Assembly (NCBI GenBank): GCA_029844215.1
Contig: CM056733.1
Coordinates: forward strand, 51,659,142 to 51,723,141
DNA length: 64,000 nucleotides
Source of the DNA: Przewalskia tangutica
Lineage: Eukaryota > Streptophyta > Magnoliopsida > Solanales > Solanaceae
Direction: 5' to 3'
Below, one piece after another: positions 34,986 to 45,330 of the stretch (positions within the stretch are counted from its first letter, which is position 1; each line of letters starts with the position of its first letter). The position numbers and the translations under genes were made by a program. A model generated the notes under the pieces. That model did not search any database. It had not been told where the DNA came from and worked only from the letters and a program-made list of their open reading frames with translations.

Positions 34986-35246
34986 ATGGCTAGGCGTGTA
35001 TATAAAAATTATTCGATGGTTATATGTAGTCGTCGTACCATAGCAAATTTTATTGAGTTAGAGATGACTGACTTTGATGTGATTATGAGTATGGATTGGT
35101 TAGCTTCTTGTTATGCTAACGTTGATTGTAAAGAGAATTTGGTTCGATTCCAGTTTTCCGGTGAGTTTATTATAGAGTGGAAGGGGAATACAACATCGCT
35201 GAGGGGTAAGTTTATTTTATACCTCAAGGCAAGAAAGATGGTCTGA
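34986..35246 (+). pseudogene. pol: E2 protease C-terminal part
   Basis: Same frame as the gag piece, so only the in-frame TAG separates them. MARRVYKNYSMVICSRR and FDVIMSMDWLASCYANVDCK are typical of the protease-to-RT linker of Ty3/Gypsy elements (the ILGMDWL motif). A TGA at 35244-35246 ends the open stretch, and the frame then resumes toward RT. The protease would cut the polyprotein in the particle. Confidence 0.85.
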
Positions 35247-35264
35247 AAGGGTTATATTTATCAC

Positions 35265-35626
35265 TTGGTCCGGGTGCATGATACGGAAGCTGAGGTACCG
35301 ACTTTTCAGTTAGTTCCGGTAGTTAGTGAGTTCCCGAACGTATTCCAAGATGATCTTCCAGGTCTTCCTCCAGAGCGGGAGATAGAGTTCCGTATTGATG
35401 TACTAGCAGATACCCAACCTATATCCATTCCTCCATATAGAATGGCACCTGCAGAGTTGAAGGAGTTAAAGGACCAGCTGAGAGACTTTCTGAAAAAAGG
35501 CTTCATTAAGCCTAGTACATCTCCTTGGAGAGCACCGGTATTATTTGTGAAGAAGAAGGATGGATCGATGCGGATGTGCATTGATTATAGGCAGCTGAAT
35601 AAGGTAACCATCAAGAACAAATATCC
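35265..35626 (+). pseudogene. pol: E2 reverse transcriptase, N-terminal piece
   Basis: In the same frame again: FPNVFQDDLPGLPPEREIEF, then IPPYRMAPAELKELKDQLRD, FVKKKDGSMRMCIDYRQLNK and VTIKNKY before the E6 insertion at 35627. It continues at 48310 with PLPRIDDLFDQLQGAKYFSK after the TATCC duplication. The starting methionine is internal to the polyprotein. Confidence 0.92.
35622..35626. repeat. Target duplication TATCC, left of E6
   Basis: TATCC here and at 48305-48309, splitting a tyrosine-proline codon pair in RT. Confidence 0.94.
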
Positions 35627-35840
35627 TGTTACACCCCGTAATTCCAGGGCATATAAGTGAGAATGTAAGTAATGAAGTAAGATTTGAAAGTTGGAAGGAA
35701 AGTATATTTACATTTTCTTATATGGGAAAAATTTGGATACTACAAATGTGACGACAAAAATTTATTAACTAGTAGTTAAATTCTTTTCAATGGATTTATG
35801 GACTTAGTATTGTATTATGAAGTCTTGGCATTGCAAATAT

Positions 35841-35960
35841 GGGGCCCACCGAAAATTTCACAATTTTGTGGGTCCATCAAAATATTAAAAAATTTGGGCT
35901 ATGTATGAAATTATTTTTGTAAAGAGAATTATGGGCGAATTAGAGGGTGACATCTGTCCC
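35841..35960 (+). promoter_or_regulatory. E6 upstream motifs: GGGCCCA pair and palindrome
   Basis: GGGGCCCACC and GTGGGTCCA lie about 25 bp apart (35841-35875), followed by GGGTGACA-TC-TGTCCC at 35945-35960. Similar paired GTGGGCCC sites occur at 43193-43235, 47983-48029 and 52026-52070. They resemble TCP-type binding sites; that role is inferred. Confidence 0.5.
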
Positions 35961-36430
35961 TCCCCACTTGTGTAGCAAGACTTTATGTTCATAGATATTT
36001 TTGGAGAAAGACAAGTGGACAAGTGGGTCCACAAGGGTCCCCCTCCGCTTGTCCTACAAGCACCCATAATATACAAGTCTTGCAAGACTTTAGCACACAA
36101 AATATATTAATCCTTGAACTCTCTTCTCTCTCCCTTAACCTTCAAGTTTAGAAATCCCTTAAGCCAAGAGGACAAGATCAACTTATTTTCCAAGATCAAG
36201 CTCCCTAATTAAGTTCTAAGCCTAGTTAACTCTCCAAAATAGTGGGATGTGGTGGTTGGCCGATTCTGCTTTGGAAACTCCTAAACTTGGAGATGAACTT
36301 TTTGGAAGTAAAACAAGAAGGAAAGATGGTTACAAGCTTGTAGAGATACATGTGTGTGATTGGAACTTGAAGAAGTGGTGCAAAAGGGAGTGGTGTGGCC
36401 GAAACTTGTGGACTGTTTTGGCTAAGATTT

Positions 36431-37238
36431 AAGGTAAGATTTCTTATTTCTCTTGAAGTAATTGGATATTACATGTTGTTATAATTGGTAGATGAACTTG
36501 TGTTAAGAAGAATAGAGAATAAGAAGTGCTTGTGGTAGTTTGGTTGGTTAGTCGAAAATGAGGCAGTTTTGGTATTGGATTCATTGGTTATTATTGTTGT
36601 TATTAACGTCACTACTTGCATGTTAAAATGGAGAAAATATGGTTATTACAAGTTGATATGATTATATTAAAATAATTGAACTTGGATTGGATTATAAGGA
36701 ATATTGAAAAAGGGCTTTTGGTTGTGGTTGTTTGGTCGAGACATGTATAAAACTGTTGGATATTGTTATGCAGTTTTAGGGACTGTTTTGTGGCGTTAGA
36801 ATGCTGAAAATTCAGCCACCATTATGCATGTTTAAGTATAGTAATTGCTAATGAAATTCCTAAATGAATAAGGGTGTAGAAGGGTGTTAAAAGACCTCAC
36901 ATTTTACCCTTGTTATTGTTGGATTGTGGATTGTTTTAACGTGGAATAAGAGGTTGTTTTTACGTGAGGAATAGGTGTGTGAATAACCTTGTTTAACTGT
37001 TGGTTGTGCCCTTAATTGGTGCCTTGGATGTTGATGAAATTGGCCTTCTTGAAAGGTGGAAAAGTATGTATAAATAGGGGAAGTGCTGCCCAAATTTTTA
37101 TAAGAAAAATGAGCCATTACTTGGTATATGTCTTACACTAGTATCATGGAGTTGATAGACGTGTTATTGTTATTATAGGTTGAAGTACCTATTTGGGACA
37201 TATTCTACTTGTCGTGTTGGTTAGTCGTCAATAAGGTA
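36431..37238 (+). other. Candidate intron / micro-exon module in E6
   Basis: AAG/GTAAGAT (GT 36434), TATTATAG/GTTGAAG (exon side from 37179), ATAAG/GTATGTG (GT 37236). The implied intron is 745 nt and exon 57 nt. The open frame 36247-36432 ends at this donor and has no known domain. Confidence 0.42.
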
Positions 37239-37874
37239 TGTGAACCTCTTCCTTCTTTCTTTTGGCATGTTCTACGTATGAACCATAACTGTGGTATTAT
37301 TTCAAAAGTTATTCTACTCTTAGAAGTTAAGGAGTATTCATGTTATTGATTCTATGCTAAAAGCATGTCTAAATTATTCTTAAGTCCTTACCATGTCTTA
37401 TGGGAGATGTTGGTAAGAGTTTTTTTTTTGTAAGCGTCGGAGTCGAGTTGACCTTGCTAAGTTACATCACTAATAAGTATTAAGCATTGAGACTGATTTT
37501 TGTAAACGTATTAAACAAGCCATTGCAGCGTTAAATGAAAAAGGTATCGACAATCAATTATATTGAAATGATTAGACTTCCATCTGCATAGAAACTAAGA
37601 TATAATCAGTTCGTTTTATATTTTATAGTTCACAACTGATTAAATAAGATCATTATAAATATATAACCTACTAACGGCTCATAAAATGAATTAATTTGGC
37701 AATTTGGATTGGTTATCACCATGCAAATGTTTTCATAATGTTAGCCAAAGGAGCGAGACAGATTTAGATTATCGAGTTGATAGAGACGACAATCGGTGTG
37801 TGAACTATCCTTTCTTCTTGAAAGTTGGTTATATGAAGTAAGTGTACGGTGGACGTACATAGTTTTATTGGATC

Positions 37875-38185
37875 TAAATCTTAAAATGATACTTGATATG
37901 ATAAGTGTCTTGATTTTTCAAATGAGGATTTAAATTGATACTCAATATGATAAGTGTCTTGATTTTCCAAATGAGGATTTAAATTGATACTCGATATGAT
38001 AAGTGTCTTGATTTTCCAAATGAGCATTTAAATTGATACTTGATATGATAAGTGTCTTGATTTTCCAAATGAGGATTTAAAATGGTACTTGATATGATAA
38101 GTGTCTTGATTTTCCAAATGAGGATTTAAAATGATACTTGATATGATAAGTGCTTTGATTTTCCAAATGAGGATTTAAAATGAAA
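37875..38185 (+). repeat. 49-bp tandem repeat, about 6 copies (E6)
   Basis: GATAAGTGTCTTGATTTTCC begins units at 37900, 37949, 37998, 38047, 38096 and 38145, exactly 49 bp apart. The array is absent from the visible E2 LTR. Confidence 0.9.
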
Positions 38186-38583
38186 GGTATGAGAGTGCCT
38201 TGGTGTTTTCTATAAAATGTATGTACAGTGAACGTACATAGTACTTTTGGGTTCAAGTCCCTAATGATACATGATATGACTCTTTTTATAAAATGAATGT
38301 ACAGTGACGTACATAGTACTTTTGGGTTCAAGTCCCTAATATTACATGGCATGATAGTGCTTTGGGTTTTTTCCAAAATGAAAGATGTGATAGTGCCTTG
38401 GGTTTTCTAAAAGAAAAGATATGATAAGTGCCTTTGATTTTACAAGTGAAGTTCATTATATATGATTGGTACATGATATGTTGGTACCTTGGTTTTTCTA
38501 AAATGAAAGTTCATTTTAAAGATGATGCTATTGAGAGTCAAAAGGTGATTTAAATTGCACAAGGTTGCCATGATAGTTATTGT

Positions 38584-38925
38584 ATACATATTGGGACGGG
38601 TTGCACGATCCGCAACACTTATATACATATTGGGACGGGTTGCACGATCTGCAACACTTATATATTTATTAGGACGAGTTGCACGATCCGCAACACTATT
38701 ATATATTGGGACGGGTTGCACGATCCACAACACTATTATATATTGGGATGGGTTGCACGATCCGCAACACTATTATATATTGAGACGGGTTGCACGATCC
38801 GCAACACTATTATATATTGGGACGGGTTGCACGATCCGCAACACTATTATATATATAAGGACGGATTGCACGATCCGCAACACTAGCATATATTGGGACG
38901 GGTTGCACGATCCGCAACACTGATA
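38584..38925 (+). repeat. 37-41-bp tandem repeat, 9 copies (E6)
   Basis: Units contain GGGACGGGTTGCACGATCCG followed by CAACAC and a TATATATT-rich spacer. The 122-codon frame over the array (repeating ILGRVARSATLI) is a product of the repeat and not a gene. Confidence 0.9.
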
Positions 38926-38930
38926 AATAA

Positions 38931-38952
38931 ATATATATATATATATATATAT
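38931..38952. repeat. (AT)n microsatellite
   Basis: Alternating AT run just after the tandem array. Confidence 0.9.
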
Positions 38953-39205
38953 GATAAGTATATGGGCCGGCGTCTCATGATGTTGACATGACTTTCATTT
39001 AAAGAAAGGAAAGGCACAGTTGATTCTCATTTTTATAAAGTATAGTAGTACAGTGGTACATTGATACAAGGTACAATTGGCTCTTATTTATTATGGCGCG
39101 GTTGGATCTGATATTTGATTTTTATACTTATTCCTTTCATCTTTTGTACAGTTATGATCTTATTTACTGTACTTCATCTTTACATACTTGGTACCTTGTT
39201 GTACT

Positions 39206-39222
39206 GACCCCCTTCGGGGGTC
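39206..39222 (+). promoter_or_regulatory. GACCCCC-TTC-GGGGGTC hairpin (E6)
   Basis: Perfect inverted repeat with a 3-nt loop. E1 has a related GACCCCCTTCCTCGGGGGCT at 5104-5123, and in both it is followed by CTGCGTTCAT. Position near the LTR 3' part suggests a role in RNA 3'-end formation, which is inferred. Confidence 0.55.
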
Positions 39223-39549
39223 TGCGTTCATTCCCGCAGGTATAGGTACTCAGTTGAGTGATCCGCGAGCTTAGGATCCTTGCTCAACATTTTGGGATAA
39301 CTTCATTGTTGCGGAGCTTGTCATTTTGGTACAGGTCTTCCATTATTGCTTATGTATATTCACGGGTACGGCGGGGCCTTGTCCCGTCATAGTTACTGTA
39401 TACTCTTAGAGGTCTGTAGTCATGTGTGGGTTGGACATATACAGTTGTAGCTCATTTGGTTCTATGTAAAGTGGCGGCCTTGTCGGCTTTCATGTTTTTA
39501 TTTTTATGAGATTATGAGTTTCTTAAGCTTTCGCTGATTTTATGTGATG

Positions 39550-39554
39550 TATGG
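39550..39554. repeat. Target duplication TATGG, left of E7
   Basis: TATGG here and at 48243-48247. Confidence 0.92.
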
Positions 39555-40281
39555 TGTCACACCCCAAAAATCGGGCCCGTGACTGGTGCCTTACCCCGGG
39601 CACCCTAGCGATCCAACATCAGAGAAAACCAGCGGAAATAAAAACTTTAAACATGAAATGAGAGACATGATAAATAAGCGAGCCAACCAAGCGATTGCCT
39701 TGGTATATATACATAAAACCCGACGATTATCCTTTTTACAAACCACGCCTGCGATTACTCTGCACCTCTAAGATTTACAACTATGGCGGGGACGGGCCAC
39801 GCCATACCACGAATGTACAAGAACCTACAACTCGTGGAAACATACCAAAGATAAGCCTCAGAAGGAGCAGCTTTCAACACGCCGAAATGAGATCCTAGAG
39901 CGAGGATCCACGAGCGATGTACCTCTACTGCGGCATGAACGCGGCCCGAAGGAGTCGATCTGGCAGTGCAGAGTATGTGAAAGCGAAAATACGTAAATGA
40001 AATCATAGTAGTCTATAAAGCGAGACATGTATGATAACCAAACTACGATTCACCATAAATAGCGATCATATCAAGTCAGGGACTCAAGCCCTCAAAGTCA
40101 CCACTCAAATATAACTATGGGTCTCACGCCACAACATCCATCATGTTCGCATCATGGCGCGTGCCGGAATCGCGCCGGTGTAGGCGTGTCCATGATGCAA
40201 CAATAATAACAAGGCGCGTGGCCGTACCGAATCGCGCCGGTGTAGACATGTCCATGTAACATTAATCAATCAAGAAATCCA

Positions 40282-40540
40282 AAGGGACCATACCCGTGCG
40301 CTACGCATCGTGTCGATATGTCCAAAGGGAAACAATAAGCCAGCATTCCAAATGGAAACATACCCGTGCGCTACGCATCGTGTCAGTATGCCCAAAGGGA
40401 AACAATAAAGCAGCATTCCAAATGGGAACATACCCGTGCGCTACGCATCGTGTCAGTATGCCCAAAGGGAAACAGTAAAGCAGTATCAAAATGGAAGCAT
40501 ACCCGTGCGCTACGCATCGTGTCAGTATGTCCAAAGCGAT
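40282..40540 (-). repeat. 70-bp tandem repeat, 4 copies (E7 3' LTR)
   Basis: TACCCGTGCG marks units at 40291, 40361, 40431 and 40500. The 5' LTR array is at 45074-45330 (4 copies); E8 has 3 copies at 61262-61452 in the other orientation. Confidence 0.9.
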
Positions 40541-40690
40541 TAGCAAAAGTAACAATCAGCGAGGCGTGCGGTGGAATTTCTCCGTCGCTGTAAACGCGTC
40601 CAAGTAAGTTCTCAACAAGTCAACCGACCCTCCATCGAGAGACGCGGTAACACAGAAATACAATACTTGCACAACAAAGGCTATCATCAC

Positions 40691-40765
40691 AAGCATAGGC
40701 AAGTTTCACAACAACAAGCATAGGCAAGTTTCACAACAACAAGCATAGGCAAGTTTCACACAACT
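40691..40765 (-). repeat. 25-bp tandem repeat, 3 copies
   Basis: AAGCATAGGCAAGTTTCACA units at 40691, 40716 and 40741, with the same three at 45483-45557 in the other LTR. The E8 LTR has a diverged two-unit version near 61075-61105. Confidence 0.9.
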
Positions 40766-43453
40766 CAAAGTACTTTCATTTTATGCCAAAGTCCGGGTTT
40801 TTAACCCCAAAGTACTACATACGTTAAGTCCTTTTAAAAGAGATACATTCATTTTATAAATGTCACCCGATACCCGTAGTATAAAACTAGAGTGATTCAC
40901 ATTATTAAGTAAACCAGAACACTTTCTTTTTAAACTCAAGTACCAACATTCTTTTCCTAAAGTTCCGGTTTGCCTAATTACAAAGGCTCAAGTTCCTCGT
41001 TTTAGAAAAGGTTTCGTAGTTCATAGTTTTAATCCTTTAAAACATAATTCTCCTTTAAACGTTTTGAGAAGCATATGTCTTATGTGTGAGTAGGTTATTC
41101 TTGTTTATAATCAATATTATTAAGCGACCATGATCTAGGAAATGTAATATCATTTTGTCTCATCTTAGCTTATGCGGATGGAGGTTTCTCTTGGTTTTAA
41201 TACGATACATCATTATTCAATACATTTTCCTTTATTAACGCTGCAGTGGTTTGTCGATACAAATTCTGATTTCCGAAATCAGTAAAACATTATCCCTTTA
41301 AATACAACCAAGTACTCATTACTCACGACTGAGGTTTCACATAAACATCCACATTAAAACAAATAAGTTAAGTCTCTTATCTTATAAGATCAAGTCTCTT
41401 AACTTAACATCGATAAACCATTTTCTTAACCTCTCTAAATACATTATACATAACTCCCCATAAAGCTAGTATAACTCTTTTTAAAACCTTTAAAAACAAG
41501 TGTTACTCTTTCTTTCAACAGTATTCACAAATCTTTTGAAATACTTCCACTTCTTCATTAACACATAACAAGCGGTTATAACCAAATCGATTACCTTTTG
41601 AAAACCACAACCCGTTTCTAACCTACATAAAGTATTATAACCAACTTTCCATAAAGCCGTTATAACACTTTATGTTTTAAAACAATCAAACACGATTAAC
41701 ACGTATGCGTCTACCGTACTACATAGTTCACACATATCATGCTAGAAGAGATAGGAAGAGGTTCACATACCGCGACGATTTATCGACAATAAGCAAAATG
41801 CTCCAAGTACTACAACGCACTAGCCCTTTCCACTCGCCGAGTAGAATACGCTACTCTTGTACTTTCACCTATAAAGGTCACAAACGCGTCTATTAACCCC
41901 AAAACACAAGTTCCTATCTTTCTGAGAAAATTCGTGACACCTCACCGCCACAACGTAAATCTCCTCCTCTATCGAGGCTCGGCTGAAGCCAACCGGGGTT
42001 TATACGTCTAACCGGACGCACAACTCCACCACACAGTAATACTACACAAGTCTACTGTAACACAGTCCTATGTAATTACAGTTCAGTTCAGTCTTTATTC
42101 TTCAGGCTTAAGTCAAAAGACATTGCCACAATACTAAGTTATTCTATATATAGTATACTTCAACTATATATTTAAACATGTAATTTCCAATTACAATAGA
42201 AGGACAGTAGTGTTTACCTCGATAAGCCCAAAATTATCCAAGTATAAAGTCGATCACGAGCAGCGCTTGGCTCTACTCAGAGTGCTCGATCCGCTCCAAA
42301 CAACCCTTAGAAGTTCTAACCAACTTCTACTCCAAAACTTCAACCAACGGTGAAGGTTTCCTTAGATTCTGGTTTGAGACTAAAGGACAAAAGGTAGTAC
42401 TTAGTACTCTACGTATAGAGGTAACTTTTGGAATACTTCAAGGTATAAGGCTAAGGTATTTTGGGCATTATAACAATACTAGGAGAGTATTTCTATACCA
42501 CAACAAGCGGTATTATACAAAGTAACTAGCAGTGGTACCCCACGGCCAAGCCTCACTCTAAGGGAGACCTCTCGGCCACGCTCCACCAAGGGCGGGAGGG
42601 CTTGGACGAATTTCAACCCACAAAGGGGGAGAGATTTCAAGACTTGGAAATGATTTTTGGATGAAGAAAGTTCATCAACTAAGGGGGTATTTATAGCAAA
42701 CCCAAAGGCCAACCAATGGCCAAGATTTAGCCAAGTGCAAGGCAAGTGTAAGGCCAAGATCAAGCCAAGTGCACCCTAACCCCTACTCCACAAAACATTG
42801 CACCAAACAAGCCACAAAACAAGGCCAAAACAAGGCACAAAACAAGGAACCAATAGGCACAAAACGTGAGCCAAAAAGATCAAGCCAAAAACGTGAACCA
42901 TTCGTTCACTGGCGCCCACTTGCTTCAATGTGGGTGACACATGACACCCTCCGTTTGGTCCAAATTGTTTCGTCTCTCGTAAAAATCCGAAAAAATACAA
43001 AACGACATCGCCGTAATTTTCCCTTCGCAAGTTACGCAAAACTTTTCGTCGAAACACGACTCTAACCGGGTGTTGTGCACAAAGGTAACTTCGGCCAAGC
43101 CACCTAGGCGGGGGTGACACGTGTCACCCTCCTATTGGCCCTCATAAAACGTCTTTCGAAAAATATCCACAATGGCCAAAATCTCGAAAATAAAGTGGGC
43201 CCCACAAAACCGTAAATTTCTCCCGTGGGCCCCACGTGACCATTTCCGAAAATAAAATCTCAAAATTCTAATATAATCTATGAAGTCCAAATACCAAATC
43301 TGGGAATCCAATTCCCATTAACGAACCTTTTTCTTCACAAATAACCGGAAACTTTTCCGTCGAAAACTCACATCTTTCTTTCTTTTCAAAATTTCTGCCG
43401 TACTCTCGTACGTACGTCCTCACAAACATACCCTGCAACTACGGGGTATAACA

Positions 43454-44561
43454 TTCTCCTTCCTTAGAAACATTCGTCCGAATGTTCCTTCTCAAGTCGG
43501 ATAACGATAAAGTTCCTCTAACAAGTTGCGATGCCCACGCGCCACGAAATAACGCGACGCCCTCTTTCTTTCCTTACTCGTCGTGCCTTCTCGAACACTT
43601 GAACTCTCCCAAGACGTACTCATACTTCCCGCATTCGCTCCGAAAATCTCTGAGTCACTACCTCCAAACTTGGTCATCTTACTAACCTCAAACTTCCTTA
43701 AGGCCATTCCCGCCTTTTACGAACCGCTTCGTCGAACGCGTCCACGAACTCATACGTTGGTCACACAAACTGGGCCTAGCATCCTCGTGACCCTACCACC
43801 TGGCGGGACCACCCAGAACTGACCCCACCTTAATTCGGGCTACGGGTTGACCCGTATCACATCCTCAACCCGACCCACAATCGCGTCAAGCCCTTGTTCC
43901 CCGACACGGAACAATCCTGCTAAATCACATCATGAAAGCTACCACTTCCATCTCACATTACCCGTGGACTGATCACTCAAATAAACCCCACGTATACTAC
44001 GCACTCTGATAAAGGTCAAACATAAAACGAATCTTTTACTCAAGACGACCTTACCTCTAAGGTCTCAATCGTGACAGTCTAGGGTTCACACTTACCATGT
44101 CCCCATACTTATCCTCCCAACTAAGCATGTTTTCTAACTCATAATTAACACAACGCTATCTGAACAACACTTAAGGTATACCCACCTTATCACATATACA
44201 AAACTCTGCTGGGGCTAGTGACGTCGCAGAACTCCCCGAATGAAGCACTACCCTAGGTAATGATTGGGCCCGTGCCCTCGTGACCCTCTGTACTCAACTC
44301 GCAGCTCCCTCGGCTGCCTTGCCCTCCTGGGCCCGGGTTGCCCTACGCGGAGGCGTAACGATAAGGAAAAGAATTTCGTCAGAGGGTCCAACTTACAACA
44401 TAGCTCTAAGGCACGATCTCAGAGTGAGAAGAATAGAAACCAATCCTAAATATCCTATAGCCTCCTGATTATTGGCGTGGTGCACAACACACCGATAATC
44501 AAGACTCTACTGGATACGGTCTGTAGACACTTTCCGAGGATTAACTGCTCTGATACCACTT
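43454..44561 (-). pseudogene. E7 internal region with gag remnant
   Basis: On the minus strand, next to the LTR end: primer site TGGTATCAGAGCA (44546-44558), leader, and the gag start region near 44360, where the expected ATG reads ACG followed by CCTCCGCG (MPPR-like). Gag codons persist only to about 44215. The rest, 43490-44200, matches the non-coding 3' region of E3 and E5 in reverse. Hairpin AACATTCG-TC-CGAATGTT at 43469-43486 and pyrimidine run 43454-43465 (tract). No pol. Confidence 0.75.
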
Positions 44562-44740
44562 TGTAACTGTGCCGAAGCTGCCTGAGGCATTAACCTTCTC
44601 AGGCGACCCTACAAAGTGTACCGGGCTGCTTGCGATCCCTGAGGCATGCCCAACGGCCCTTCTCAGGATGTGCCATACGGAGAGCCACGGTTCGGCTGTT
44701 CCGAGTGAGAGGCTCGCCTCTTTATACGCCACCGGCGAGG
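44562..44740. other. Unrelated GC-rich segment at E7 LTR edge
   Basis: It matches no other LTR in the window. It holds two small inverted repeats, each CCTGAGGCAT...CTTCTCAGG (near 44580-44602 and 44639-44668). A 70-codon frame (44569-44781) has no recognised domain. It may be filler DNA from repair, or an assembly error. Confidence 0.55.
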
Positions 44741-45073
44741 TCGATAACAGTGCCGAGTATGTGAAATCAAAATATCAGTAAATGAAATCATAGTAGTCTA
44801 TAAAGCAGAGACATGTGTGATAACCAAACTACGCCACCATAAATAAGCGATCATATCAAGTCGTGGACTCAAGCCCTCAAAGTCACCACTCAAATATAAC
44901 TATGGGTCTCACGCCCACAACATCCATCATGTTCGCATCATGGCGCATGCCCGGAATCAGACGGTGTAGACGTGTCCATGATGCAACAATAATAATGCGC
45001 GCGCATGGCCACGTACCCCGGAATCGTGATCGGTGTAGACATGTCCATGTAACATTAATCAATCAAGAAATCC

Positions 45074-45330
45074 AAAGGAGCATACCCGCGCGCTACGATC
45101 GTGTCGGTATGTCCAAAGGGAAACAATAAGCCAAAGATTCCAAATGGAAACATACCCGCGCGCCACGATCGCGGTCGTGATGCCCAAAGGGAAACAATAA
45201 AGCAAAGATTCCAAATGGGAACATACCCGCGCGCTACGCATCGTGGTCGATGCCCAAAGGAAACGAAAGCGAGATCAAAATGGAAGCATACCCGCGCGCT
45301 ACGATCGTGTCGGTATGTCCAAAGCGATTA
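45074..45330 (-). repeat. 70-bp tandem repeat, 4 copies (E7 5' LTR)
   Basis: TACCCGCGCG marks units at 45083, 45153, 45223 and 45289. Compared with the 3' LTR array, CGCATCG reads CGATCG and TCAGTATG reads TCGGTATG. Confidence 0.88.

Larger units (their letters stand above)
39555..43453 (-). repeat. E7 3' LTR (3899 bp)
   Basis: Plus strand reads TGTCACACCCC to GGGGTATAACA. Minus-strand signals: perfect palindrome GGGTGACACGTGTCACCC 43112-43129, TATAAATA 42688-42695, donor-like GT 42217, exon side from 41868, donor GT 41770. Repeats at 40282-40540 and 40691-40765. The conserved CATCTGCATAG block is inverted near 41085-41265. Confidence 0.92.

Noticed and set aside
36247..36432. 61-codon frame in E6 ending at the donor-like site
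   Set aside because: Tempting as a first-exon coding region, but the matching part of the E2 LTR does not keep the frame.
38555..38923. 122-codon frame with repeated ILGRVARSATLI
   Set aside because: Produced by a tandem repeat with unit length near a multiple of three; not a gene.
37875..38925. CRISPR-like spacing in tandem arrays
   Set aside because: Units are contiguous without unique spacers, in plant LTRs; they are minisatellites.
42769..43120. Open frames on both strands in E7 LTRs (also 47463-47804)
   Set aside because: Built on the repeated AAACAAGGC words and the palindrome; the two LTR copies do not keep the same frame.
44569..44781. 70-codon frame in the odd E7 segment as a captured host gene
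   Set aside because: No domain recognised, and half of the frame lies in ordinary LTR sequence.
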